Source: Augochlora pura
Taxonomy: Eukaryota > Arthropoda > Insecta > Hymenoptera > Halictidae
Length of the DNA stretch: 64,000 bases
Direction of reading: 5' to 3'
Assembly (NCBI RefSeq): GCF_028453695.1
Contig: NC_135781.1
Location: 19,715,640 to 19,779,639 of the forward strand
Of the stretch, positions 24,001 to 35,789 are shown one piece after another. Both the position numbers and the translations under genes were made by a program. The notes beneath the pieces are model-generated. The model was not told the origin of the DNA. It searched no databases and was given only the letters and a program-made list of their open reading frames with translations. Positions within the stretch are counted from its first letter, which is position 1; each line of letters starts with the position of its first letter.

Positions 24001-26648
24001 CGACGCATAAATAACGTGTACATAATATTACCGGTTATGAATTAATTCGCGGCGATCGATTCGAGCGAAGATTTCCGCGCGCGCAAACCGCCGGCAAGCG
24101 CCGGTTTTATTTACCGCCCGGCAGGTAGTTCCTTAAATTTCCTCGAGACGTTTCCTGTTTTCGTGGACCCGCGTTTCGTAACGTTCTTTACGCGTCGGTA
24201 TAAACACAATTTCTGCCGAGGCAAGGCTTACCATCCCCGACCGCGGTATCCTCGATCCACTTTATATGCATGCGCGTTCCTTCCTCAGACTTGTCTCGCG
24301 GGACGCTGCAAGATACACAGCAATTTCTGCCGGATCTACAATTTGTATCTTTCCGTATTACGGCTTTAATTTCGGCTGCATTAGGAACGAAAACGTATGT
24401 GGTTCGCCTTCTTCCCTGTTCACGAGGTTCCACTTTCTTGCATTCCTTCCCGCTGATCCAAGTTCGACAGGACGAGTCCCGTTTGCCTGCGAAAATTCTG
24501 AAAATGCTCAGTACTTCTACGTACGATAGTTCTTTCCTTCGAAATTGTTAACTTACTCATAATTCAACCAATTTTATATAGCAACTGCAGATTTGATTCT
24601 ATTTAAATATTTAATGAATTACTTTATTTTCAGAGAATATTCCTCCTGGCTTACACAACATGCCCGGGGGTATATATTTCTAACTATTTAAATATTTAAT
24701 GAATACATATGAATTCGTTTATTTGTTAAAAAATGTTCCCTTGGGCTTACATCAAATGCCCACATTATAGTCTCAGATTCTGAACATTTAAAGGCTTTTT
24801 GTTTTTTGCTAATAAGATCGTAACTAACGTTGTAACATCTTAGAATACAATCTCTGCAAACATGATGTATTATACATTTTCGAAAGACGTTGATGATAAT
24901 AGCAATCTTCAGTAATCTACCACGTGGGAGTCCTCTTAGTTGCGGATGACATGTATACACGCTATAAGAAAATGGCAATTTTACATATTGCAACAAAAAT
25001 ACTTCTACGATTTAAGACAAAGTGCTTGTGAAACATGTTCATCAATTTCGCACATTTTTAAATAATTCTAGGACTACCTCTTGTATATCGACATTTTTAG
25101 CACATTACACAATATCGCTGACGTCGATGTAAAAATGTGAAATGTAAAAATGTAAAAATATTTTCAGAAATCGATAAAATCGACGCTGATAAAGTTATTA
25201 ACTGAAGAAGTTCCTCTATCAAAAGTTACACGGCAAGTGTACGAAGCAAAATCTGATTCGATAGTGCATTCAATCGATAGATTGAAACGCGTAAATTGAC
25301 AACGAAAAGATTAGAATATCCTGGGAGGCTCGACGGCCACTCGAATTTCATTAACTCTCTGCGAGTCATCCGCCGTCACTCTGGGAACGATAAATCGTCT
25401 TCGAGTTCATTGAACGTGCCGATTACTTATTCGCGAAGTTTCGCGCATTTTCCGCGCAATGAATCTTCCGCTGTGCTTAATTAGAATTTACAGCGCGACC
25501 CGGGAAGCTCGTGTTTTAAACAGTTCGTCACGGGATTTATGTGGAAACTTGAGCCGGCCCGGACCTCTTAATATCGAGTATCGGGAAGGAGCGGCGGATC
25601 CAAGGACAGCCATTTCGAACCGTGGACCAATTTTCCCCGCGAGCTTAGTCAAGATTAAATTAGACCATTCGTTTCGCCGATTGGCTCTTGTCCGCTCCTT
25701 CGTCCATCCCTCTTAACGCGAAAACTTCTCAACCGGTAATTCCGTGAGCCGAGCTGCCCCGGTTCGATCTAAACGCGATCCAACAAATCGCGGCCCATTT
25801 CTCCTGCCGTTTATTCGAAACGATACGAGATCGATCCGCGACCACGGCAGCCTTATAATCCGCGGCAATTACATATCTGAAGAACACAATTCGATTGATC
25901 AATCGTCTTTCTGTGTGTCTATGGATTTTCATGGAAAATACTTATTTCCTTCGTTGATGATATCGGAAATGTTTGTTAACATTTGAAAATTATTTTAACG
26001 CTTACCTTTATGTATGTCTAATTGTATTGGAATTCGTAAAAAGCAAAACTATTGAAGAAATAATTAATGTTACACAGTTTAACTTTTTAATAAAATACTA
26101 ATTAAAATAGTCTAATTTTAAGTTAAGTTTGCGTTTGTTGGTACTGCAGTCAAAGTGTTGATGGCTTTAATAAATTGTAAATAAGATCATAATACTCTAA
26201 AACCTTTTTGACACTTAACTGAATGAATGAAGTATATAGTTTTGTTATAGCTATTCGTATTGGGAATAATTAAGTAATCCATTAATTTTAGTAATCAAGT
26301 GATAATTAAGTAATTGTAAATTACTCCTATATAAATGTCGAGTCGATATTACTCTCTTAGACTAGAACAAACTTAATTTTATGGAAAACAAAATTCATTA
26401 AATACAGACCAAATTTTTCAAGTACATGTGAAACGATTTTCTACATCAGTTCGTTTTTCCCCAACGTGATTTCTATGCCTATTATGCTACGTGACCACCG
26501 GGCGGTGCCTTTCAAGGGGAGTCCGCGAGCCAATAATAGTCGATAGAAAAACCGTGCTGATATGCTTGATTTCGGTTAGATTTCGCGAAGTGTACACGGT
26601 CGAAAGTCAAATCCGTTGGACACATTAGAATATTTCGAACACACGCGG
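21097..26648. other. Unique sequence, no gene recognised
   Basis: Mixed composition, with GC-richer patches at about 22540-23130, 24040-24490 and 25260-25880 and AT-rich DNA between. A diverged duplication containing TATTTAAATATTTAATGAAT occurs near 24599 and 24684, each copy followed by a ...GGCTTACA...ATGCCC segment. A motif CAACGTTTTT-poor, AT-rich run fills 25980-26460. No coding exon, RNA gene or transposon end with a partner was found. Confidence 0.5.
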
Positions 26649-26675
26649 TGACGTCACACCGCCGAGAGAGAGAGC

Positions 26676-26706
<31 letters not shown>
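26649..26706. promoter_or_regulatory. CRE palindrome followed by a (GA)n tract
   Basis: A perfect cAMP-response-element palindrome, TGACGTCA, lies at 26649-26656. Eight bases further on a long GA dinucleotide tract begins (26664-26706). CREB/ATF proteins bind the former, and GAGA-type factors can bind the latter. No gene start is visible nearby, so function is unproven. Confidence 0.35.
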
Positions 26707-26823
26707 CAATGATATTGAAACAAGCGAGATAGATATACGTGACAATCAGCGCCGCGTGTCGGCTAATCAGGATAGCCCGGCATTCGCGCAGCTGACTGCT
26801 AACATTCACGTTACACCGGTCCT

Positions 26824-27206
26824 GAGAGAAGGTTGAGAAGATTGTCTGGAGAACACATTCGAGTACAGCTAATAGACAGTGTCTGGCTACGAATCGTATG
26901 TGACTATTTCTCCATGGACTCACTCCCGGTGTCTTGAGAGCAGGTTCGAGCGGAGCACCCATTGCTGCTGTGATTCGAACACGTAAGTCTTTCGATAGTT
27001 AAACTCTCTGTGAATATTCATGTCTAGTCAGTCAAGAGAGAAGGTCGAGAAGGTAGTCTAGAGAAACCACTCGAGTGCAGCTAGTAGACAGTGTCTGGCT
27101 GCGAATCGTATGTGACTATTTCTCCATGGACTCACTCCCGGTGTCTTGAGAGCAAGTTCGAGCGGAGCACACATTGCTGTCGTGATACGAGCCTGTCAGT
27201 CTCTCG
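26824..27206. repeat. 212-bp tandem duplication
   Basis: GAGAGAAGGTTGAGAAG at 26824 recurs as GAGAGAAGGTCGAGAAG at 27036. The two units stay closely alike for about 170 bp through CAGTGTCTGGCT, GAATCGTATGTGACTATTT and CTCACTCCCGGTGTCTTGAG. Similarity fades after about 27206. No coding frame is shared by both units. The duplication opens the unidentified repeat-rich block that runs to about 28480. Confidence 0.85.
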
Positions 27207-28480
27207 ACGAGAATTCCTGGTCTCGCTGTCGAAATAAGAGGGTGGAGCCGTGACGACGAGATAGTTTATCCGCGTGCCGCCGATTAGCGTCTAATCTGGC
27301 TGCGAATGCGGAATAACTCTCGTCAGGCACTCTTGGTACAGTTTGTAGACCAGAGAGGACGGAATCACCGTACGTGGCGGAAGAGTTGTTCAGGTCATCC
27401 TGCTCTCTAGGTGCCCGTACGTTTTCCCCGATCTGAGGCAGTGCCGAACGAGGAATTAGCTGCCTCGCCGTGCGTGGAGTGACCCAGACCGTTGTCTGCC
27501 TCCTACACGTATACGGCAACACAAGCTGTCCTGTCGACAACGAGAAAATTCATACGAACACCTCCGTCGACGCAGCTCGGAACCACCTTCCTATAAACCG
27601 TCATCAGTGGCGAATAGAAGCACTGCTTGCGGTGAAGGTTGTATTCCGCCAAAAAGCGACAGCCGCCTGCTATAAACCGTCGCAGTGACGAATAGATGCA
27701 CTGTGTGCGGCAAAGGCCTGCGAAGCTCCGGTTACGCCCGTCCCTAAGTTGACAAGGTGACGAATAGAAGCATTCTTGTGCAGTGGACGTTGGCGGATAC
27801 CGTCGAGTGTCCGGTCCAGCCTCTTCAACCTCCTCGCCATTTATGACGAATAGAAGCATAACGTAAGGTGGGAAGAAGGGCGGTTACATAACGCCGTTAA
27901 AGAATGTCCGATCGGCCTCACCCTCGGAAAGCACGAGTGGAGCCTTACAACTTCCACTGAGTTGCGCTCCGGGTTGAGCAGCTAATAACTCCTGCAGCCG
28001 TTGCCGATTGCACCTTGGTTTGAACCTGCACGCCCTTAGCCGTGGCAGAGTGAACCGAGGTTTGTGAAGACGCAGAGTAAAACGTCGGCAAACACCTACA
28101 GTCCACAACTCCCCCTGCGCTACGCAGCGAGGTAGAGAATTTCCCCCTCCGAATCGCTCGAGCACTGTTGCGAGGAGCACGAGAAAACGAAGAAACAGAT
28201 ACTATAGCCGTTGTCACGCGACGTTGATTATCACATATTTTGTTATATTATAAGCGCCCGAGGAATTGAGATCACCACGGAGTACCACCTTCGCCCTGGC
28301 CCTATTGTACTGCAATTTTGTTGAGCTACAATAAACGGCAAGTCCTTTTCAGGACTCGTGAAGGAAGTATAGAAACTGTAACCGATTAATTTCGCCTTGC
28401 TCTAATCTACATCCCTTATATCCGGACCGACTAGAAAGAGCGGTGATTTACGACCACAGACCCACCCCTTTTTAAACACA
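27207..28480. other. Unidentified repeat-rich block, possible retroelement remnant
   Basis: GC-rich DNA holding a degenerate repeat in which CGAATAGAAGCA or CGAATAGATGCA recurs at 27611, 27689, 27761 and 27847, spaced 72-86 bp. CTATAAACCGTC precedes the first two copies. Minus-strand frames of 90-118 residues are open, but they show no gag, protease or reverse-transcriptase motif. At the right end, CTACAATAAACGGC near 28326 resembles a polyadenylation signal. Together with the duplication at 26824 this could be a decayed LTR element, but I found no LTR pair, so I leave it unnamed. Confidence 0.35.
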
Positions 28481-28761
28481 TTTCTTGTCGTATTATAATC
28501 TTTATTATTTTAAATACAAAAAATTGTTTCCATACTTCATCACGTTTATCAGATTATTAAAAATTCTTGAGCTCTTCCAATATAATTTGTCTACTGTACG
28601 CACAGTACCAGGTTCCGTTTTTCATAAAAGTCCAAGTAATTCTTTCATCAGTCATATTCGCAATTTCGATCAACTCTCCTCGGTCAACGGAAGAACTCTG
28701 GCTTTGATAAAGCAAATCGACAGTTTCATTTACCAAAGACTTCCTCGGACTGTGGTTTCCG

Positions 28762-29013
28762 TTAACCCCTTGCACTATAACAGCGAGTCAGACTCGTAAT
28801 AAAGGTTCCATGTAAGATCTGCTAAATATGAATATTATTAATTTCTTCCAAATCGAAATCAAATTGAATTTTTCTATTATTAAAGTCTAGAAATGGAAGC
28901 AAATAAAGACATTACAAGAAATAAAAATTATCTGGTGCTATTAAAGGGAAATATTAAGGACAAACAAATACTAATCAACGCAGCGTGAAAGAAATCGTAG
29001 TGCAAGGGGTTAA
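28762..29013 (+). mobile_element. TTAA MITE, family A
   Basis: 252 bp, bounded by TTAA. It begins TTAACCCCTTGCACTATAA and reversed it begins TTAACCCCTTGCACTACG. The sub-terminal near-palindrome is GCGAGTCAGACTCGT. The interior shows the AAATCGAAATCAAATTGAA variant shared with the copies at 30693 and 55382, which suggests a subfamily. Confidence 0.88.
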
Positions 29014-29873
29014 TTGATTAAAATATCTACTAAGAAATCTGATTCCTGTTTCGAAACGTCTTCTGTCAGGCTCGCGGAACCAAACACGTTGCTCAGTGTG
29101 TGTACGCGTGCTGCCGATTCTTTCGTGATCCAGCAATTCCCGGGCAGGAAATGTAAGCAAGACGAGAGCGTGAAAAAGTCTTATGCAAATTTGTAAAGCG
29201 GTATTATGAGCTTACGACGTAACATTGTGTACGAATCCGGCGATGGAAAGAGCGGAAACGCGCGGGGGCGAAAACTGGCGGAACCCGGGGCCGGGAGGGG
29301 GGAGGGGAGGGGCACGGTCTGGTATGGACGAAAAATAAATTTAAAGCTTGTAAACACGTCGCAGCTGTTGCTGTAAACTACTGTTCGCGCGGAATTTAGC
29401 CAGCTCCGTTGCTGGCTGCTTGTTTGCCGTGCCGTCTCTGTTATTTGACTTGCGTCTCTATCTGCCGGCGAATAAAATTTATAATTTGCGTTGGAAATTT
29501 TTGTGTCTCTGTGTAATTTGGTTACATTTTTGTGCCTCCGCCGCAATGCCGCGTTCTTTGAACGCTTATGTCCGCTTCGATCTTCTCTAGCTGCAATAAT
29601 AATAATTATTATAATAATAGCAATAAGGAGAAGCGAGCACTTGGCTCGGATGCAATTTTTCTTCAGACGTGGATGAGTAAACCATTAAACAAACTGAAAA
29701 AAACTGGAAGAATGAGCTGCAATTTATTCTGTTTTGCGACATCAAAATGTACTTTATATCGGATTTATGTAGACTCAATATTGTTACATGGTTGTCTGGT
29801 TTTTGACATTTAATTTAAATGCTTACGTTTCAACGCGGTCTATAGCAAAATTATTGTGTTCGAAGGTGGAACC
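29014..29873. other. Unique spacer between MITEs
   Basis: Contains a G-rich stretch near 29285-29312 and an AT microsatellite-like run (AATAATAATTATTATAATAA) near 29596-29617. No gene recognised. Confidence 0.5.
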
Positions 29874-30124
29874 TTAACCCCTTGCACTATAATAACGAAT
29901 CAGACTCGTGATACAAGTTTCATGCAAAATCTACTAATTGTGAACATTATTAATTTCTTCAACATCGAAATAAAGATAAATTCTTCTCTTATCAAAGTCT
30001 AGAAACAAAAGTACATAAAGACAACAAAGGAAACAAGAATTGTCTGGTACTATTATTAAAAATATTAAGGGAAAACAAGTGCTAATCGACGTAGCGCGAA
30101 AGGAATTGTAGGGCAAGGGGTTAA
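29874..30124 (+). mobile_element. TTAA MITE, family A
   Basis: 251 bp, with TTAA on both sides. The left end is TTAACCCCTTGCACTATAAT and the right end ...GGGCAAGGGGTTAA. Near the left end it has ACGAATCAGACTCGT, one base away from the perfect near-palindrome. Same orientation as the copy at 28762. Confidence 0.88.
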
Positions 30125-30692
30125 GAAATATGGTAAACGAACTTAATAAACAGTGTAATGATTCTAAATCATAAAGATCAATTGTCCGAGAGTTCTCATG
30201 ATGTGAACAAGTTCAAGGATGTATTGTTTAGATAACACAGAACTTTGTTCAATGAAATTATCTCCATTTTCTACAATGCATCTGTGTCATTTTTCTGATC
30301 AATTGAATATTCCTTAATTGTAAAAGGTTATTTTTTTACTCGTGGAATAGTTATGAAAATTACTCTACAAGAAATCGTAATTTTCCGGATGATGTAATAT
30401 TTAGCCTCTTGACTGCTTTGAATATAAATTGGTGATATATTTTGATCATGTTTGGAACCAAATTTTAGTATCAACGATCTTCATTTCTCGGAACGTGAAC
30501 TTTTCAAATTATTACTATAACCTCTTCAGGGATGAATTTTTATAGTAAGAAACAATCTATTCAATTGTTTTCTTTTATTTATCATCCATCTCATTTCATT
30601 CGATGAGGTTTTGTTAGTATAACTGAGGGATTCCGTAGCGAATAGTTTTTGAACTGATTCTCTTTTTTTTTATACTTAGAATTATCATAATT
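30125..30692. other. AT-rich spacer, no gene recognised
   Basis: Unique AT-rich sequence between two family A MITEs, with nothing recognisable in it. Confidence 0.5.
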
Positions 30693-30943
30693 TTAACCCC
30701 TTGCATTATGACTCCTTTCACGATGCGTTAATCAGCACTTATTTGTCCTTAACATTTTCCTTAATAGGACCAGATAATTTCTGTTCTTTGTATTGTCTTT
30801 ATTTATTTCCGTTTCTAGACTTTGATAATAGAAAAATTCAATTTGATTTCTATTTAGAAGAAATTAATAATGTTCATATTTAATAGATCTTACATGGAAT
30901 CTTTATCACGAGTCTGATTCATTATTATAGTGCAAGGGGTTAA
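30693..30943 (-). mobile_element. TTAA MITE, family A, reversed
   Basis: 251 bp in opposite orientation to its two neighbours. It starts TTAACCCCTTGCATTATG and ends ATTATTATAGTGCAAGGGGTTAA as seen in pieces at both edges. The sub-terminal motif reads CACGAGTCTGATTC at its right side, a degraded form of the palindrome. TTAA is intact at both edges. Confidence 0.87.
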
Positions 30944-31380
30944 GAAATCTAAACGTACACACACATGGCCAAGAGCGTGAAGAGATTAACCTCTTAGAAA
31001 CGACGCGCCATTATAGTGACTTTCGCAGATGTTTCGTGCTTTACTCAATTGTATTATTAATTATTAGAATAAACGATTAAAGTGAAAGAGTATAGAGGGT
31101 GGGGCAAATGAAGTGTTACAAAGCAATATCTCCATTATCGTTAATGACACGCGGCAATGCTTGGGGAACAAATCGTTTGGTTCGAAGGGGCACATGTTGT
31201 GGTGGAAATTGTTTTTTTTGAAGGTCATATTTTTTGAGATTTCAAGGTCATCGATGTCTTTTCAAATGGATCTATGTATTTTTTTTCGATGACATTATTA
31301 CCGATTTTAAGACGAATCCAGCGACGTATAACTCAAGGTCATTCTAGTCGCGCAAAGTATGAAAATAGTTGAAAAACTGA

Positions 31381-31457
31381 AAAATATCGCAATAATCACT
31401 TTCACAGGATCCACTAACCTTGGTTTGGTTCTAACATGGAACATGCTCGAAATGATG
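31381..31457 (+). repeat. Left arm of a 77-bp inverted repeat
   Basis: This sequence matches the reverse complement of 32578-32655 closely. Shared blocks include GCAATAATCACTTTC, GGATCCACTAAC, TTTGGTT and GAACATGCTCGAAATGATG. It contains the last codons and stop of the transposase on the minus strand, so the terminal repeat overlaps the reading frame. Confidence 0.85.
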
Positions 31458-32482
31458 ACCCTCGGCTTGTAAACACTTGTTGAGTCGTTGATGAAAAGAC
31501 CGCTTAACTTCAGCCAACATTTGTGGTGTAATTCCGGTACATGCTCGGCGTATTCTCTCCTTCATGTCGTCAGGTGTGGTAGGTGGTACCGACATTACAC
31601 GATCTTTCACAAAACCCCATAAAAAGTAATCCAGTGGTGTCAAATCTGGCGAACGAGGTGGCCAAGCTACGGGACCGCCTCGTCCTATCCATTTTTCACC
31701 AAAAATCACAATCATCACACATCTTAAACACACGGCGTTATAGGGTGGTTCACCGTCATGTTGCATTCACATGCTTATACGAACATGCCAGGACACGTCT
31801 TCTAATAACTGAGGGAGTACGTTTAGCAAAAAGTTTGCATAAACTTGCCCAGTCAAGCGACCTTCAAAAAAATGTGGACCAATGATGAGATCACCGACAA
31901 TGCCGCACCAACAATTAACGGAACACGGATGTTGAAGTGGCACAATTCCTATCCATCGAGGATTTTCATTTGCCGAATAATGCATATTATGTCTATTCAC
32001 ATTTCCCGTATTAGTGAAAGTAGATTCGTCAGAAAAAAGTACATGACTCAAAAATGAAATATTTGTGCGCATTTTTGTACGAATCCAATTACATAAATAT
32101 ATGCGATTTACGAAATCATTGCCATACAAATCCTGATGTAATGACATAATAAGGATGGAGTTTGTGTTGGTGCAAGATTCTTATGACAGATCGCCGACTA
32201 ATTCCACTCTCTGTTTCCATTTGCCTGCTGCTTGCATGTTGATTTAGTGCAACTAAAGCTAAGATATCAGCTGCATTATTTTCAATAGTAGTCAATAATA
32301 GGTTTGTTTCATTGTACCGAAGCGACAAAAACGGTCAGCTAATCGCTTAAAAGCCACGTGTGACTTTTGTAGCCTATCCGGATAACGAGCCGCGTACAAA
32401 TCTTCGGCGTTTTTTGTAGTGTTTACGGTACTTCCCCCGCACCATGAACGTATCAAAAGATTCTTGTAAATCGTTCATTTTC
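31431..32482 (-). pseudogene. Tc1/mariner-superfamily transposase, DD41D type, frameshifted
   Basis: Minus-strand frames together give most of a transposase of the IS630/Tc1/mariner superfamily. The N-terminal part includes NAEDLYAARYPDR and VAFKRLADRF near 32340-32440. A helix-turn-helix follows (ALNQHASSRQMETESGISRR, about 32200-32250). The first catalytic Asp lies in LFSDEST near 32030. WCGIVGDLIIGPHFFEG follows, then the second Asp in MQHDGEPPYNA (31750) and the third in RSPDLTPLDYFLW (about 31630). There are 41 residues between the second and third Asp, and the protein ends HHFEHVPC. Frames break near 32430, 32310, 32140 and 31770. It is inactive. Some insect databases name such proteins only generically; the DD41D label rests on my residue count. 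Confidence 0.88.
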
Positions 32483-32577
32483 GCGATCCTACGTATTCAC
32501 ATTAGAAGGTAATGCGTAACTAAGTAATATGTTTATGTTGTTGCGTGAGGTGAACGAATCAACAAAACACGAACGAA

Positions 32578-32655
32578 CATCATTTCGAGCATGTTCTGTA
32601 GGTAGAATCAAACCAAAGTTAGTGGATCCTGCGAAAGTGATTATTGCAATATTTT
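32578..32655 (-). repeat. Right arm of the 77-bp inverted repeat
   Basis: Partner of 31381-31457. It lies about 95 bp upstream of the transposase start (minus strand), where the 5' terminal repeat should be. Confidence 0.85.
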
Positions 32656-33012
32656 GTTGTATCTGTGTTGTCGTTGGACGGCATAGTATTAAGAAAAAAG
32701 GTAATTTAGTTATGAAAAATTTTATTCCCACTAAATCCAGCAGTGTCTAAGAGGTTAAAGTAGAAGAAGAAAGCATCTAAACTATGTGTCTTTGTTCAAG
32801 AACTGCTGTCTGCACCCTTGATCTGCACGTTTGTAGTCCTCACTTTTGTATGACCTCCCGAAACCCACTTCTACGGGTAAACGAGAAGACCCACAAGCTA
32901 ATCGACGCCAGAAGTAAGGGGAATCGATTGCCCGCATAACTTGCTGAGCGCATAACTTAACTAATAATAATCAGAAGCCTGGAACCAAAACAAATTGAAG
33001 GAGGCTTGCCCC

Positions 33013-33041
33013 TTACGTCATTGCCCTTGCCTCTTACGTCA
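33013..33041. promoter_or_regulatory. Pair of CRE-like sites 21 bp apart
   Basis: TTACGTCA occurs at 33013-33020 and 33034-33041, within a duplicated CTTGCCCCTTACGTCATT / CTTGCCTCTTACGTCATT unit. TTACGTCA is the reverse of TGACGTAA, a CREB/ATF-type site. The 21-bp spacing puts both on the same helix face. No adjacent promoter or gene is visible. Confidence 0.3.
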
Positions 33042-33814
33042 TTTAGTTTATGCACAAGTATCTTATTTTCTCGTTTCCCGATATTACCTTCAGGCTCACA
33101 ACGTTGTACGTTAACGTAGGCGTAAAATATCCGTAAAATTTCTATAACGGGAATAATATATTGCAAACCTACGAACATGAGAGTAATATTGTACGATCAA
33201 AACAAGATTATTTTCACTTATACTTCATGAATATTGAATATATATTTGAAACGTGTATGGTAACCGTTTAGAAATATCGTACGATACAACATAAATATAA
33301 AAGATGTGTGTATATTACAGCGCGCATGCTGCATAATGTAATAAGAAGTTAATCAAGACGTTAATTAGAAGTTACAAATAATCATTTTGTCTCGATTGTT
33401 ATACGCCTCCTAACTCCTGTCGCGCGCTTGCTCACCCATATTCGCGTAAATAAAACACACACGTCCAGGGAAGCCCAGGACACGCGTCTACTATGGAGGA
33501 CCGAGATGACGGCAGGTGTCAGGAGGCGTTATTAGATTTTAATCGGCTGGTCTCGAGTTTCCTGTTTCGGGAATATTCAATGCTGCGGCTGATTTGGAAC
33601 TAATAGGAAGGGATCGTTTCTGCTACTAAAGAAAACGCGATTACGCCACGTCTGTGACGATGTTAACAATTTATCGACTGGTAGCCTATAAATTACCTTT
33701 TTCTGTTGATCGGTAGCCTATGAATCATGCGTGTCATGGCAACCAATAATTCTTATTCTTATTCTAGATTATAGAATTTGTTATCTATTATTGAGATAAA
33801 GGTGTTAGATTGTG

Positions 33815-34005
33815 CCACTGTAAGCTCCCATATTATTATATAATAATTGTTTCAATGTTAGATGTCTTTTGCGATTAACAAAATAAATAAAATGAAAATG
33901 GAAACCAAAATTTAACACTGAGCCCTTGTAAGCTCCAATATTATTATATGATTGTTCCAACATTAGATAGCTTTCGCGATTAATAAAATAAATAAAATAC
34001 AGTAG
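33815..34005. repeat. ~98-bp tandem duplication
   Basis: GTAAGCTCCCATATTATTAT near 33830 recurs as GTAAGCTCCAATATTATTAT near 33928. Both copies are followed by a TTAGAT...CTTT.GCGATTAA segment and AATAAATAAAAT. The copies differ by substitutions and a small indel. Confidence 0.8.
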
Positions 34006-35670
34006 ATAAAATAAATATTGTTTGAAGTGAATGGCATGAAAATATAAAAATGTTAGTAGATTTAATTAGCCTGTAATTATACATATAAATGTTTACGACT
34101 GGTCGGTAAAGTGTTAATATGGGTGGGTTGTTGAGAATCGGCCCTACACTTTTCTTAGCAGACTTCTTCTGAGCGACGGACAGTATTTTATAAAGTTTCA
34201 TACATTATTTGAAGAACTGAAATAACAATCTGATAAGTGCTATAACTACTTCAGAATATCAATCCAAACATGTCGTTACATTTTAAATAGAATAAAGGAT
34301 ATTGAATAGTGACAAGGTTATGAATGTGTAATACGCATAAACGAGTTTACTTGACAGTCTTGTCGCACAACTTATGTTCGCAATGTCACAGTTTCCAGTG
34401 TTCACAAACTTTACATCATTAATTCGTTAAAAAATACATCCTGCAATCCTGCAATAAATATGCAGCTTAAAATCGGCGACTAATGACTTGAAAATCTAGC
34501 ACATAGAAAAACAAAGTAATTGTTGCCTAATACAACAATTGTAAATCCGTTTACCATTACAGCTATTCTTGCCCATACCGCGTAGTAATGCCGGCGATTT
34601 ACAAGACAACGACTCGAGCAAGCCGAAAACTGAAATTACTTAAACGAAAGATGCTCGCTGTCCGTTTGGGGAGACACAGCTGATGAATGACATTTTCGGG
34701 AGGTATCAGCAACACGTCCCAGGATTTAAATGGATCCTTGAAACTATCCGTAGCCGTACGTGTCCACGCCGCCGACGGAGCCACTGTTACCCACCGTGAA
34801 TGGCAGACTAGGAAATTAGATCTTCCAACCGCTGTCTAGAAATTACGAAATGTCGCGCGAGACACGGGGCGCCACGGAAGACCGTCTGATCCGACTGCCG
34901 ACGTTCCACGGAATGAATTATTCGACTTTTCACCCCCGACGGAGACGTTTATGCAAATGCGCCACGGATGACGAACGAAACGTCATTATTCGCGAGCTCG
35001 TGAACCGCTCGTTACATCGAGATACAACGACCTGATGCATGAAAATTACGGAAAACCGAGCAAACTTGTTGTTTGAATGCTGTGAACTGTTTTGTTGCAC
35101 CCTTCGTAAACGTTCGCTCGTCTTGAGTGGTTGATCAAACATTTTTAGCACGCGAAACAGTTCTCAACTTTCGTTCCTCTTGAGAACTGCCCGCGAGGAA
35201 GAATGGAGAAAAGAAGATGACACCTGAATTTTCAGATGAGAATTAGAAATGCTGGATAAATAAAAATATTGTTTGTTTTAATGATTATGATAAAGTATTG
35301 TCAAGAGATTCTTGTAATTGTTTCAGTTATAGAAACGTGCCTTCATTTTCTGATTACATTCAGTTGGAGGAACACTGCTCGAGACTGCAGAGTGTCATTT
35401 TCGAAGCATATTGCATATTTATTATTTAGCTTCGTATATTTATATAGACTTCATATTCTAGAGCATCGATAAAGAGGTAATTACATTTAAAACATAAGCC
35501 CTTGACGGTCTGAATTTGCAAACGAGTGAATTTACAACACTAGATGTAGTTCAAGATAATATGTTGAAGAGCAGAAACAGCTCTATCGAATTAATATTGT
35601 ACACTTCGTCAAACAGCAACAAATCGTTGCAAAATAAAAGAAAATATAAAAACGCTACGAACATATTCCC

Positions 35671-35789
35671 CAACCCAATAAAAAGACAATAGAGGAAACA
35701 AAAATTATCTGGTCCTATTAGGAAAATGATTAAGTACGTATAAGTGTTAATCGTCACAGCATGAAAGGAGCGATAGTGCAAGGGGTTTA
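35671..35789 (+). mobile_element. TTAA MITE, family A, 5'-truncated
   Basis: Only the right half is present, from AATAAAAAGACAATAGAGG to GTGCAAGGGGTTTAC. The interior GTGTTAATCGTCACAGC and GAAAGGAGCGATAGTGC match the copies at 16087 and 59834. The terminal TTAA has become TTTA, and the left half is missing. Confidence 0.75.

Larger units (their letters stand above)
30986..32758. mobile_element. TTAA-bounded block carrying a DD41D transposon relic
   Basis: The same 13 bases occur inverted at both edges: TTAACCTCTTAGA (30986-30998) and TCTAAGAGGTTAA (32746-32758). This suggests a TTAA-type element, into which a DD41D Tc1/mariner-like transposon later inserted. About 380 bases on the left and 90 on the right are not explained by the transposase unit. 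The left part contains a GGGTGGGGCAAATGAAG sequence near 31097 that resembles a transposon end. The block starts 42 bp after the family A MITE ending at 30943. Confidence 0.5.
32759..35670. other. Unique sequence, no gene recognised
   Basis: Mostly AT-rich, with GC-richer patches at 33410-33560 and 34570-35130. Apart from the CRE pair and the tandem duplication listed separately I see no structured feature. Short open frames show no family motif. Confidence 0.5.
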
